A DNA stretch of 64,000 bases from Arenibacter arenosicollis (GTDB taxonomy: Bacteria > Bacteroidota > Bacteroidia > Flavobacteriales > Flavobacteriaceae). The DNA is taken from positions 1 to 64,000 of the forward strand of contig NZ_JACLHY010000005.1 of assembly GCF_014397245.1 (NCBI RefSeq), given 5' to 3'. Position numbers and translations under genes: made by a program. A model generated the notes under the pieces. The model made no database searches, was not told the origin of the DNA, and saw nothing but the letters and a program-made list of their open reading frames with translations. Positions 26,341-36,474 of this stretch are shown here, in pieces. The first letter of the stretch is position 1. Each line of letters starts with the position of its first letter.

Positions 26341-27717
26341 TTATTTTAGTTCCCTAAGATTATTGTGATAAACAAATTCAGCCAATTGCCTCCCCATTTT
26401 TTCACCTTCAATTATATCTTGTCGAAAATGATAACCTATATATATCCTGGAAAGTGAAATTTCACTGGCAAGTTGCGAAAAACTTGTATAGTTTCTTTTT
26501 GTACCAGGCAGACTAATACTTTCTACGGTAAATAATTTTTTGTCCTTACCAAAGAACAATTTGAACAATTCTGCCGCAGCTCTCCCGTTTGCGGCATGGG
26601 AGGATGGGTAAGCTGGTGTTGGTGGCGTTGGTCTTATCTCAGGACGTTGAGGTATCATCCAATTCGGATCTCCCGCTGTATTATCGTTTCCATCGTTATC
26701 GCCTTGCCTTACCGCCGTAATGGGTCTCCAGCTATTATAGAAATATTTGGCATCAAAAATGCTAATATGGGTATCTGCCAGAACCATATGGGTTAGGGCA
26801 AGAAGCCGGGCAGTCTTAAATCCGTTAAGCTTTTCCTTGACGGCAAAAGATTTGGCAATACGATTCATGGCACTAGGAGAATTCTCAATAAAGAACGCTC
26901 CCATGTCTAATTGCTCCTGGGTTCGATTAGGGCATTCGTTGCATCCCATAGACAAAACTTCCTTATAATCAGAAGCGTATTCTGGAGAATTGATGGGATA
27001 TGGTGGACCAGGTCTAAACTGTTTTCCTGTAGTAATGCCAAAAGTCTCAACTGTTCCCCAAGCAGGTGCATACACGGCATTTTCGGGCCAAATGGGAAAA
27101 TTGGGCACAGCCCACGGCATATAGGACCTATAATCACCTGGCAGTGTTCCTTGATCAGAAGTGTCAAACATAGGCTTTAAATCTTTTGCCCTTTTTTCCA
27201 AAATAGCGGCTGCTGCCTCTTTACCTATTCTAATACCGTCCTCCTTGAAACCCGAATTCTCGATTTTTGAGAGGCATTCCACCAAAAGATCGTCGGCATC
27301 GGTCTTCTTATCTGGAGCCACAATGACTAGTACATCATGTGCAGCCTGTGACACCGCGGCATCTGCAATTTGTGATACGACCTTCTTTGAAACGTCCTCT
27401 AGATCTACCGCACTATTATCCAGGGCGTATGTTTCATACTTTGGAACAACATTGTTCAAGGCGTCATGCATTGCCAAGGTTACCATGGCATATGCCCTGG
27501 ATTCCGGAGGCGGTGGACTTAAATTATCAATGGCCAAACTAATGGCATTGTCCCATTTTAAAACCATTTCATTGTTGTAGGATTTTATCATTTCATTGTA
27601 CAATAATTTCGAATCTGGTACGGGGATTGGATCCTCATCTAAATTGTCTTTTTCGCAAGCACTGATTGCGAGTAACATAAGTACAGTGCGACCAAAAAGC
27701 TTTACATTTTTTTTCAT
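26341..27717 (-). CDS. Vanadium-dependent haloperoxidase / PAP2-family lipoprotein
   Basis: This 458-residue lipoprotein has lipobox AISAC (Cys21). The C-terminal two thirds carry the vanadate/phosphate pocket shared by vanadium haloperoxidases and PAP2 phosphatases: NSWRPITAVR near 328-337, YPSSHAANG near 368-376, and SRIYIGYHFRQD near 428-439, with the final Arg and His conserved. The sequence cannot separate halide oxidation from phosphatase activity, because PSSHA differs by one residue from the usual PSGHA. It should act in the periplasm or on the cell surface. It is monocistronic, with its own terminator. Confidence 0.88.
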   Translation of the reverse strand: MKKNVKLFGRTVLMLLAISACEKDNLDEDPIPVPDSKLLYNEMIKSYNNEMVLKWDNAISLAIDNLSPPPPESRAYAMVTLAMHDALNNVVPKYETYALDNSAVDLEDVSKKVVSQIADAAVSQAAHDVLVIVAPDKKTDADDLLVECLSKIENSGFKEDGIRIGKEAAAAILEKRAKDLKPMFDTSDQGTLPGDYRSYMPWAVPNFPIWPENAVYAPAWGTVETFGITTGKQFRPGPPYPINSPEYASDYKEVLSMGCNECPNRTQEQLDMGAFFIENSPSAMNRIAKSFAVKEKLNGFKTARLLALTHMVLADTHISIFDAKYFYNSWRPITAVRQGDNDGNDNTAGDPNWMIPQRPEIRPTPPTPAYPSSHAANGRAAAELFKLFFGKDKKLFTVESISLPGTKRNYTSFSQLASEISLSRIYIGYHFRQDIIEGEKMGRQLAEFVYHNNLRELK

Positions 27718-28390
27718 GACAGTATATTTTTAGGATTTCATAATAAAAATAATTCATTCCCCTTTCCGAGAATTTTAGCCATGATGTATAGCCGTTTTTG
27801 AGGTAAGAAGGCAGCATTTTGATCGACAAACGGAATTGATAGTCCCATCTCAAACCATTCCTATTTTAATACAGTTCACTCCACGTTTTACTTAATTCAT
27901 GACTACCTCAGTATAGCTCTTCCACTCACTCAATTATTAGGTAAGGGCACAAAGATTGGTTTAATGAAAATTGCTCGTACTTTGATAATCAGTCTGGCAT
28001 ATAGGCAGGTTCTCTTTCCATGGGACTGAAGCACTCAATAGCACTTAAAGACAATGCCTTCTAAATTTTGTGTAATTGGCTTTAATCTTTATTGAATGGA
28101 CTTTTGAGCACATTTATAGACCTTAAGAATAAATCCTTCAAATTACTCTAACCATACCTTTGTTTTAAAAATCATATTGTAGCCAGTAACACTCGCTGAA
28201 CATGAAAGGAATAAATACTCGTAAAATCTAGAGAAATAGCAACTGGAAGGCAACACCTAAAATAAAAATAAAATCAATTGAAACCTTCTTTTTTCCAGTT
28301 CATCCTCTTTCACTTTTGAGCCTCTATAGGTGTCATTAATTTTACCCTGATTAAAAAAATAATATTCCTAAACAATTAAAAAACAAACAC
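27718..28390. other. Long intergenic region without recognised gene
   Basis: These 673 AT-rich bases lie between divergent genes and are full of stops in all frames. No repeat, tRNA or strong hairpin was seen. Confidence 0.5.
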
Positions 28391-28501
28391 ATGAGAGCAT
28401 TTAAAAGAGAATTATTATTGCCGTCAGAATCAAGAAAATATTCAACTTTCAAAAACTCAAAAAGAGTACACTGGTTCGAAAACAGACGTTTTAAATTTTA
28501 A
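28391..28501 (+). CDS. Possible 36-residue basic peptide
   Basis: An ATG frame of 36 codons encodes a Lys/Arg-rich peptide (MRAFKRELL at the start, FENRRFKF at the end). It has no recognised family, and support is only the open frame and its plausible composition. It may be a leader or chance. Confidence 0.3.
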   Translation: MRAFKRELLLPSESRKYSTFKNSKRVHWFENRRFKF

Positions 28502-28656
28502 TTCTGAAATCTGTAGCATAGGCTTATATAGACCTATAGAGGAATTTGGGCTGGTTATTTTTTGGAACTGGCCCAATTTCAAAGCACGAGCAGGTTCATT
28601 GATGATTTAAGAAATACCTGAAAAGCATAACACCGATCAATAAAACGAGACATTAT

Positions 28657-29781
28657 ATGGGAACAATATTATTTAAACATCAGGTACTTGGTACAAAGGA
28701 AATACAAAGGATTTTAATTATTACTTTGTGTTGGGCCCTAGTACATTCCGTATTTTATATTTACAGGTACTTTTCCACTTTGGATTTGGTTCATTTACAC
28801 AAACTGAGTGGTACCTTCGAATTTTGGCCCGACTTTATTGCCACCTTGTTCCTCAGTGTTTTCGGAGGACTAATCGGGGGAACTATCTTGGTTTCCAAGA
28901 GATATGTCTCTAACAGTTATAAATCCTATGAATACGGTACAATTGGCTCTAGGCTCCATTTTGTACTATGGTGTCTGTTACTGTTGGCAATTGGTCTTTA
29001 CATATGGGTTTTTGTATTTTATAATTTATCAGGGGAAGTAGCTAGGTCCTTTAGCAATTCCGTTCAAAATTTGGTGGTAGATCTTAGCGTCCCATCCTTT
29101 TTTGCTACAATGGCCATTTGGGGACTTTTGATTTCCGCTACCTAATTCGTATTGCAAATCAATGACAAATTGGGTCAGGGCGTTCTTTGGAAATTTATTA
29201 CTGGAAAGTACCGACGGCCAAGGGAAGAAGATCGGATTTTCATGTTTCTGGACCTTAAGGGAGCCACCGGGATTGCAGAAAAAATGGATAGCAGCACGTT
29301 TTTCGAAATGCTCAAAGATGTCTATATGGATATAACTGTGCCAATCATCAAAAGCTTGGGCGAGATCTATCAGTATGTAGGCGATGAGGTAGTAATTTCC
29401 TGGCCCGTGGATAGGGGTATAAAAAATAATAATGCTCTCCTCTGCTTTTATAGAATTGAAAAAGAGATTGCAGGAAAGAAATCAAAATATCTTGCAAAAT
29501 ATGGGGTCGTACCAACTTTTAAAGCAGGCCTGCATTTGGGAAAGGCAACTACCGGAGAGATCGGGGTAATTAAAAAGGACATCGTCTATTCGGGAGATGT
29601 TCTAAATACCACCTCTCGAATTCAGGCAATGTGTAATCATTATAATGTAAGAATCCTTATTTCTTCTGCCTTATTGCAAATGATGAAACTAGGAGCAAAG
29701 CATATTAGTATCCCAATGGGTGAAATTGCCTTACGGGGAAAGGAGCAAAAAATTGCTTTGAATACCATAAGCGTCATATGA
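28657..29781 (+). pseudogene. Membrane adenylate/guanylate cyclase interrupted by in-frame TAA
   Basis: The first part (28657-29145) encodes four membrane helices and ends at TAA 29143-29145. The same frame continues at once with FVLQINDKLGQGVLW and a class III cyclase domain to 29781. That domain includes IFMFLDLKGATGIAEKM (metal-binding Asp), YQYVGDEVVISW and GEIGVIKKDIVYSGDVLNTTSRI. Known flavobacterial cyclases of this kind run from the last helix into QxNDKxGxGVL without a break, so a single substitution to a stop is the simplest reading. A TTG at 29152 could start a soluble cyclase domain alone. As it stands the membrane-anchored enzyme cannot be made without readthrough. Confidence 0.8.
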
Positions 29782-30266
29782 ATTTTGTTTTAAATCTTTT
29801 TTTTGCGCGGAAGTTAGTTTTATGGTTGAGGCAACATATAGAATAATTTTTTTCCAATATCTTCCCATCTTGAAAATAATTAAATGGGTGAACTTTGAAG
29901 TATTATTAGTTGGCCATCGGCCAATAAGCCAAGGCTTGTTATGAGGATTTATACTTTATGGTGCTTACAATTATTACAGGTTTTTAGACACTTCATTTTG
30001 CGTTTTCCCCAATTCACCCACAACGGGTTTCCAGAACTTTAGATTGGTCCTAGCTTTACCAATAGTTTAAACAATACCTTCCAAATGAGGGGTCTAATGA
30101 AAACGCAAAATTGCTTACATAATCATAGACTCAAGGAAATGTATAAGGTCCTTGTCATTACAGTAGGATGGGTATTCGTCAGTTCTATATCATGAATATT
30201 TTTTCACAATGGCGCTTAACATATAATAATTATCTACGAATTTATTGATTATATAAATGAACAAAC
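29782..30266. other. Intergenic region, nothing recognised
   Basis: There are 485 bases without a supported gene, repeat or terminator between two genes on the same strand. Confidence 0.5.
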
Positions 30267-31124
30267 ATGAATATTGTACTACGTCCAGGTAGGGCATCAG
30301 ATGCTAGTGCCTGCAGTGTTATTTGCTATGAAGCTTTCAAAGTCATTGCAGAGAATCACAATTTTCCACCTGATTTTCCAAATCTAGAATCGGCCTTGGG
30401 TTTAATGGATTATGCCTTGGCGAACAAAGATATATACTCTGTGGTTGCTGAGGTAGATGGTAAAATAGTTGGCAGTAATTTTCTATGGTTGCATACCGCT
30501 ATTGCAGGGGTAGGGCCCATCACTATTGCACCAGGTTATCAAAATGCCGCCCTTGGCCGAAGGTTGATGGAACAAGTTATTCAAAGATCCACTGAACTTA
30601 AAATGTCAGCAGTGCGTCTAGTGCAGGCCGCTTACCATAACCGGTCGTTATCGCTCTATATGAAGCTTGGATTCGATGTGAAAGAGCCATTATCAGTCAT
30701 TCAGGGACCGGCTCTTGGCCTTAGTCTGCCCGGATTTGAGGTTCGACCGGCCAACATGACCGACTTGGAACCGTGCAACGAACTGTGCTTTGACGTTCAT
30801 GGCCATGATCGACGTCAAGAATTGCAGGAAGCTATCAATAATGGAAACGCCTCGGTGGTGGAGCACCTTGGGAAAATTACCGGCTATACCACCCAATTGG
30901 GCTTTTTTGGACATACTGTGGCAGAGTCCAATAATGACTTAAAAGCACTGATAGGGGCTGCTACCACAATAGCAGGGCCGGGATTTTTACTTCCGTCGCG
31001 AAATTCTGAAATAATGCGATGGTGTTTTAGCAATGGCTTGAGGGTTATACAGCCTATGATATTAATGAGCAAGGGCTTATATAATGAGCCTGTGGGCGCA
31101 TTTCTACCGTCGGTAATTTACTGA
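30267..31124 (+). CDS. GNAT-family N-acetyltransferase, two-part
   Basis: This 285-residue protein has an N-terminal GNAT domain (about 1-140) with the acetyl-CoA loop APGYQNAALGRRLMEQ near 90-105 and the closing YMKLGF. A second, weaker GNAT-like half (about 150-285) begins FEVRPANMTDLEPCNEL. Substrate is unknown. The next gene, an amidohydrolase, starts within 50 bases on the same strand, so the two may be co-transcribed. Confidence 0.82.
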   Translation: MNIVLRPGRASDASACSVICYEAFKVIAENHNFPPDFPNLESALGLMDYALANKDIYSVVAEVDGKIVGSNFLWLHTAIAGVGPITIAPGYQNAALGRRLMEQVIQRSTELKMSAVRLVQAAYHNRSLSLYMKLGFDVKEPLSVIQGPALGLSLPGFEVRPANMTDLEPCNELCFDVHGHDRRQELQEAINNGNASVVEHLGKITGYTTQLGFFGHTVAESNNDLKALIGAATTIAGPGFLLPSRNSEIMRWCFSNGLRVIQPMILMSKGLYNEPVGAFLPSVIY

Positions 31125-31172
31125 GTGCACAGACATCCTATGGAACTTTACTGTAGAAAACGGATTTATCTT

Positions 31173-32504
31173 ATGAATCAATTGGTTTTTATTTTTTTTA
31201 CGCTTGGTACTCATAACTTTTTTGGGCAAAGTCCGTGCATTATTTCAATAGAGAATGTAAATGTTATTCCAATGACAGAAGAAATTGTTCTCGATACGCA
31301 ACGGGTCATAATTTCAGATGGAAAAATAGTTAAGGTAGAGCCTACTTCCAGCGCAATTCAATATCAGGCGAACCTAACTATCGATGGAACCGGAAAGTAC
31401 TTGATACCGGGATTGTCGGAGATGCACTATCACCTAAGAAACAATGATCCAATCAACGATTTTAAACTGTTGATAGCCAATGGTATCACTACGGTAAGAA
31501 ACATGGCCGAACGTAAGGGGCAAGATCAAGTCGTAATTAAGAATAGAATTTTAGTGGGTGATTTAATTGGTCCCAACTATTTTACAACTGGCCCCTATCT
31601 TCAAGCGATGAGTCTTCAATCGGAGGAGCAAGTGATGGAAGTGGTCCAATCACACCAAGAAAAAGGTTATGACTTTTTAAAAATCGCAGACAACCTTCCC
31701 TTAGAAATTTATTTAAAACTATTGGAAGAAGGCGAGAAGAACGGATTTCCCATAATCGGGCATGCCCAACGAAACCTACCACTCGAATATTCGTTGCGTA
31801 TGAAATCGATCGAACATGTAGAAGAGTTCCTGTATATTTCAGGGCGCTATGGAGGGAAAAAGCTTTTTAAGGAGGATTTGGCCGATTTAAATGGCATAGC
31901 GCTACAAGTAAAGCAAAGTGATATTTATATAGGTACCACCTTGGTTGTATTTGATTTCATAAACCAATGTTTGGATGATAAAAAATTTGCTGCACTTCAA
32001 AAGCATGAATTGGTAAAATATCTGCCCAAACAAGAGCGGGAAAACTTTCTGACGGAAAAAAATGACTATCGTAAAATGAAAAATCATGAATTTGAGGGGA
32101 TAAAAGCGGACACCCTGTTCGGGGACTACTTCTTATGGCTGAAAGGATTTGCCCGTATTTTAGTTGATAATGGCGTTCAACTACTAAGCGGTAGTGATAC
32201 CTATGGAATGGTAATCACAGGTTTTTCGCTACACAAGGAGTTCCAGTTTTTACAGGACGCCGGCATTGCACCATACAACATCCTATTGGCAAGCACCGTT
32301 AACCCGGCCCGGTATTTAAACAAATATGCATCTGAAGGCACAATTTCAGTGGGCAAGAATGCCAACCTGGTATTACTTGATAAAAATCCGCTGGATAATA
32401 TTAAGAACACCCAAACCATTGTAGGAGTCATGTTAAAGGGCAAATGGTTCAACAGGGCTCAATTGGATGTAATGTTGAAAGAGGTGGAATTGGCATACAA
32501 ATGA
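31173..32504 (+). CDS. Exported amidohydrolase-family protein
   Basis: This is a metal-dependent hydrolase of the amidohydrolase superfamily. I chose the ATG at 31173 because a signal peptide (MNQLVFIFFTLGTHNFFGQ) starts there; in-frame starts at 31125 and 31140 also exist. Metal ligands are HYH (first pair of His), GHAQR, SIEHVEEF and SGSDTYG. The composite domain resumes at the C-terminus (GTISVGKNANLVLLDKNPLD). Imidazolonepropionase or peptidase-like members look similar, so the substrate cannot be given. It follows the GNAT gene closely. Confidence 0.85.
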   Translation: MNQLVFIFFTLGTHNFFGQSPCIISIENVNVIPMTEEIVLDTQRVIISDGKIVKVEPTSSAIQYQANLTIDGTGKYLIPGLSEMHYHLRNNDPINDFKLLIANGITTVRNMAERKGQDQVVIKNRILVGDLIGPNYFTTGPYLQAMSLQSEEQVMEVVQSHQEKGYDFLKIADNLPLEIYLKLLEEGEKNGFPIIGHAQRNLPLEYSLRMKSIEHVEEFLYISGRYGGKKLFKEDLADLNGIALQVKQSDIYIGTTLVVFDFINQCLDDKKFAALQKHELVKYLPKQERENFLTEKNDYRKMKNHEFEGIKADTLFGDYFLWLKGFARILVDNGVQLLSGSDTYGMVITGFSLHKEFQFLQDAGIAPYNILLASTVNPARYLNKYASEGTISVGKNANLVLLDKNPLDNIKNTQTIVGVMLKGKWFNRAQLDVMLKEVELAYK

Positions 32505-32628
32505 TATAAGTGCCGAATACCAAGTGGAAGTTTGACAGAAATAGGTAGGCAAATAACAATCTTTTAAATATACCTATCATTAATTGTTGGCAATGTATAT
32601 AACATCATAAAATACTGGTTGGATTCAG

Positions 32629-33633
32629 ATGAATACATATAAAATTATAAACGGTATCCTTGTTCAGGTGAAAGGTCAAGTACCTTCAATAAATGAGCAC
32701 GAGGTCTTGGTGAGAATACATGCCGTATCCTTAAACTATAGGGATTTATTGGTTATCGAAGGAATAGGTCAATGGACTCCTATAGAAGACAGAATTCCCT
32801 TATCGGATGGAGCAGGTGAGGTAATAAAAATTGGAGGTTCAATAACAAAATTCAAGGTAGGTGATCGAGTCACAAGTTTGATCTCCCCTAATTGGGAATC
32901 GGGAAAATTAGCACCAGAGAAGATTATCGTCACCTTAGGTGGTTCATCACTTGACGGGGTTTTGGCGGAATACGTGGTATTACCGGAAAATGCCCTTTCC
33001 AAATTTCCAGATTATCTTTCCTACGAAGAGGCAGCTACCTTACCTGTTGCGGCACTTACCGCATGGAACGCCGTCATTGAGCAATCCACATTAAAATTAG
33101 GTAATACTATTTTAATAATAGGAACGGGAGGGGTTTCCCTTTTCGCCTTACAATTTTCAAAATTGTCGGGGTATCATATTATCATTACCTCAAGCAGTGA
33201 TGAAAAACTTAAAAAAGCAAAAGAGCTAGGAGCGCACCATATCATCAATTATAAAAAAAACAAGGATTGGATTAAAGAGGTATTAACGATTTCGGAGGGG
33301 AAAGGAGTGGATCAGGTGGTTGATGTTGTGGAGGGAGATCATATTACGGAGTCATTGAAATGTATAAAAAGTGAGGGGATTGTAAGCATGGTAGGGGTTA
33401 TCGCAGGAATCCATGGGTCTATCGATACCGGAATGATTATGAGCAAAGCCGCCAGAATACAGGGCGTTGAAACCGGGTCGACAGAAATGTACGGAAGAAT
33501 GTTGGCCGCAATGCATTTACATAGGGTTAAACCAATCATCCATACGGTTTTTCCATTTGAGAAGGTTCCTGAAGCACTCTTGCTACTCAAAAAAGGCGAC
33601 CATTTTGGAAAAATCTGTATTAAATTAGAGTAG
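32629..33633 (+). CDS. Medium-chain dehydrogenase, quinone-reductase-like
   Basis: This 334-residue zinc-independent-type MDR enzyme has a GroES-like N-terminal domain with LNYRDLLVIEG and PLSDGAGEVIKIG. An NAD(P)-binding Rossmann domain follows, with IGTGGVSLFALQFSKL (about 164-179). The catalytic zinc Cys/His set is missing, which favours NADPH:quinone reductase activity. The following SnoaL-like gene is 26 bases away, so both may act on the same small molecule. Confidence 0.88.
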   Translation: MNTYKIINGILVQVKGQVPSINEHEVLVRIHAVSLNYRDLLVIEGIGQWTPIEDRIPLSDGAGEVIKIGGSITKFKVGDRVTSLISPNWESGKLAPEKIIVTLGGSSLDGVLAEYVVLPENALSKFPDYLSYEEAATLPVAALTAWNAVIEQSTLKLGNTILIIGTGGVSLFALQFSKLSGYHIIITSSSDEKLKKAKELGAHHIINYKKNKDWIKEVLTISEGKGVDQVVDVVEGDHITESLKCIKSEGIVSMVGVIAGIHGSIDTGMIMSKAARIQGVETGSTEMYGRMLAAMHLHRVKPIIHTVFPFEKVPEALLLLKKGDHFGKICIKLE

Positions 33634-33659
33634 ACTATTTTAATCATAATATTGTAATC

Positions 33660-34115
33660 ATGAAAAAACGTGAACACCAAAATTCAAAAAAAAGACCGGA
33701 TCAACTTATCTTGGAATTTTTCGACCGTGTTTGGCACCATCCGCATGAGCTGGAGGCAATTGATGAATTAATGACAGAAGATTATACCATTACCACCGGG
33801 GGTGTCAAAATAAAAGGAAGGGACAAATTTAAAGAATGGGTAGGAGTATTTCAACAATCACTATTGGATGCCAAAACTGAAAATGTGGATATATTTTATG
33901 ATAAGCTTGAAAGCAAGGTTGTTTCACGGTGGGTCTGTTCAGGCCAGAACAACGGTCTCTTTGGCCTGAATCCTGACCAAAAATTTATTTCATTTTCGGG
34001 AATAGCCATTTGGAAGGTAGATGGCAATAGGCTCTCGGAATGTTGGGTAGAAAGAAGTTCGTATGAGCTTTATCGTGAACTGACAGATGGTAAAAATGAC
34101 GCTAAATTTGTTTGA
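33660..34115 (+). CDS. SnoaL-like / NTF2-fold protein
   Basis: This 151-residue protein is probably of the SnoaL-like ester cyclase group. It has an opening helix with LILEFFDRVWHHPHELEAIDELM, the strand pair YTITTGGVKIKGRDKFKEW, and a later GIAIWKVDGNRLSECWVERS, a common closing pattern. Family members act on small lactones or as unassigned pocket proteins. It lies 26 bases after the dehydrogenase. Confidence 0.8.
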   Translation: MKKREHQNSKKRPDQLILEFFDRVWHHPHELEAIDELMTEDYTITTGGVKIKGRDKFKEWVGVFQQSLLDAKTENVDIFYDKLESKVVSRWVCSGQNNGLFGLNPDQKFISFSGIAIWKVDGNRLSECWVERSSYELYRELTDGKNDAKFV

Positions 34116-34436
34116 CAACATCAATAAAAAATTTTTATAAGAAGAAAAATTGAGGGTTATGAAAATGACAATGGATGAATGGAAAAACCTGTACAACGAT
34201 CTATAATTCTAGGCTTCATCGTATAGGAAATATACCGGACATAATGGTAAAAAAAACCTTTGAAGGTATTCGAGAAAAGTATGATGAATTTATGGCAAAA
34301 GTATTTTATAAGTGGGGGAATGAAATTAAATTAGCAAGAGTCTCAATTCGGACATCTTCAATTATCTCTTCAATAATAATGAAGAATATAATGAATTGTA
34401 TTTGATTTATTCCCTAATTTAATACAGTAAAAGGCA

Positions 34437-34504
34437 CAAAAAGTAGCCCTAACTTTTCTATTTTCCGTGAGTGTTCATTGGGATTATCCAAATTCTATAA
34501 TCCC
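34437..34504 (+). repeat. Degenerate unit of the tRNA-Pro repeat family
   Basis: ACTTTTCTATTTTC, GTGAGTGTTCATT and a hairpin GGGATTAT/ATAATCCC match the second half of the units at 13402-13860. The hairpin is longer here, although the sequence differs. Confidence 0.6.
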
Positions 34505-34620
34505 TACGAACCACTAATCAAGTAATCCTAAAGCATTGTTCTTCTATTAATTGTTTTTATGAAATTTCTATGACATCATTAGATATCATATGATTACAAA
34601 GAAATGGGGTAGAGTTAGGT
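34500..34620 (+). mobile_element. Relic of an island left end
   Basis: ATCCCTACGAACCACT (34500-34515) resembles ATCCCGACGAACCACT at 599-614. Farther on, TGTTTTTATG, three GATATCAT-like repeats 10 bp apart (34572, 34582, 34592) and GGTAGAGTT occur in the same order as at 663-728. No integrase gene follows. Confidence 0.6.
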
Positions 34621-34711
34621 CTATAGGGGAAAGTTAAATTTTGAATAAAATATTGATGACAATTTCATAATGAAACGATAGTAAGGTGTAACACCTAAAA
34701 AACACCATATC

Positions 34712-35941
34712 ATGAAAAAGTTTCATTTGCCCGCAGCACTATTTTTTACGCTCATATTCTTTTCCTGTTTGGGGCCAAACACTGAAAACAACAATTTTAG
34801 CACCGATTCCGACTTCAGTTCCGGATCTGATTCAGGAACTGGGATTGCTTCCTTTTTTGGGAACGATTCGAAGTCCTATGAATTTAAGGATCCAAAATCA
34901 GGTTTTGTGGTTTCTAAGATAGATTATCCTAGCGACTGGAAAGTTGTTTACAAGCCTCAATATGATGTAGACCCCTTAATTCCCTTTTTCCTTTACCAGA
35001 TTCAGGGGCCATCCAACACCAAGATTTTTAATACACCGTTAAAAATGTTCTACGCTTCTCCCAATCCACAAATAGAACAAAATATGCGCAAATCTGGTAT
35101 GCAAAATGTGCGGTCATTGGTATCCCTTGAAGAAATACTTGAAAAGGAAATAAAGCCAATGATGGCTCCTCAAGGTTTTTCCTTTGAGAGGCAGAAGCCT
35201 TTACCTGAATTAAATCGTTTTTTTGCCCAAAAGGTCCATGAGTCTGCCCCACAGGCAGCAACAAAAGTTCTTACTACGTAATGGAAGGGAGCCAATAATC
35301 AAAAGGGTCTTGTTATTATTTCATACGTTCAAATGCAACAACCACTTTTCACTGGAGATGTGGCCAATATTTGGCTGTATACTACGGACTTCCTAATAGC
35401 CGATAATGAACGTTTTGAGAAGGTTATTGAATCCTTTGTAAACGCTAACATTCAAGCCAAGGAAAATTCTGAATGGAAGAACCATGTGGCAAGCATCAAC
35501 AATAAAAGGCAGATGGAAAACAGAAGACAGCACCAATTGCAAATCGAAAATATGGACAATGCTACCAGGGCAATGGCCCAGACACATCAATATAAAATGA
35601 GAGACAGACAGGCAAGTTTTGATGCCCATCAAAAACGAATGGCAGATATGTCCGCTGCACGGGATGCTAGTCATGCCAATTTTATGAACAATAATTTTGG
35701 AAGCAACGGCAGTACCTCAAGTTCTTATTCAGGTAATGGTCAACAAAGCTTTTTGAACATGATCAAAGAAGAAGAAACAGTGGCAAACCCCAATGGATAC
35801 AATTATCAGGTAGAATCCGGGGCCAAAGAATATTGGATGGATAACAATGGCAACTACATAAAAAGTAACGATTTGTTTTACAATCCCAATGCCGGCCTTG
35901 ACAACAATACAGAATGGACGAAAGTCTTGGATGATTATTGA
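34712..35941 (+). pseudogene. Lipoprotein gene interrupted by in-frame TAA
   Basis: The frame begins with a lipoprotein signal (FFSC, Cys19) and a low-complexity Ser/Asp segment. A globular part (YEFKDPKSGFVVSKIDYPSD) runs to TAA 35279-35281. The same frame then continues without any stop: WKGANNQKGLVIISYVQM, then FTGDVANIWLYTTDFLIAD and a Gln/Met/Asn-rich coiled stretch to 35941. Sense before and after reads as one domain (KVLTT then WKGANN), so a GAA-to-TAA change is the likely cause. Function is unknown. Reinitiation at ATG 35333 would give a protein without a signal peptide. Confidence 0.78.
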
Positions 35942-36009
35942 TCCTTTTATTGGGGTGATGACATTTTTAATCTCAATCGATATTCTTAAAATAATTAAAC
36001 TAAATTCCT

Positions 36010-36390
36010 ATGAAAACTACATTTAAAATTATTACGATGTTTATGACTTTATTGGTCCTTGGATGTTCCAGTGGCAGTGATGAGGACGAAACGGAAATTG
36101 ACCTTTACGGAAATTGGTTCGGAGTCTATGATGGCGACGATTCAGGCACATTCGGTGTTTATATTTATCCGGATGGAAAGGTTACTGGTTCTGCTACTTC
36201 AACCAATTTGCAGGGCACATTTTCTATAAATGGAAACACTGCGACCTCGGGAAAAATTACTGCCGTTATTGAAACAACAGGTAATGGCAGAAGTTTTACC
36301 GGTCAATTCACTTCTGATTCAGGTTCAGGAACATGGAAAAGTGATCAGGAAGGGACTTCTGGTACTTGGCATACGACTAAAAAAGAATGA
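36010..36390 (+). CDS. Small lipoprotein of unknown function
   Basis: This 126-residue lipoprotein has lipobox VLGC (Cys19), an acidic linker and a beta-rich domain (LYGNWFGVYDGDDSGTF, GTFSINGNTATSG, GSGTWKSDQEGTSGTW). The repeated G-T-W/F strands suggest a small barrel or sandwich. No family was recognised. It lies between two other lipoprotein genes on the same strand. Confidence 0.75.
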   Translation: MKTTFKIITMFMTLLVLGCSSGSDEDETEIDLYGNWFGVYDGDDSGTFGVYIYPDGKVTGSATSTNLQGTFSINGNTATSGKITAVIETTGNGRSFTGQFTSDSGSGTWKSDQEGTSGTWHTTKKE

Positions 36391-36474
36391 ATCCTTAAGG
36401 ACATTAAAGGTACGATTGTTTTCAATTTTGTTTTAAAGCCTAAAATAATCTATTGAAACTTAAAGAAAAACCAA

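Larger units (their letters stand above)
34116..34711. other. Intergenic region with decayed mobile-element end
   Basis: The left part has a 76-codon frame (34175-34405, +) without recognised domain that could be a gene remnant. The right part (34437-34620) holds a degenerate structured repeat unit joined to sequence like the integrase-proximal end of the tRNA-Pro island. Confidence 0.55.

Noticed and set aside
34175-34405. 76-residue protein after the SnoaL-like gene
   Set aside because: No family, weak start and low-complexity end. It lies next to a decayed element, so it was kept only as a possible remnant in the region entry.
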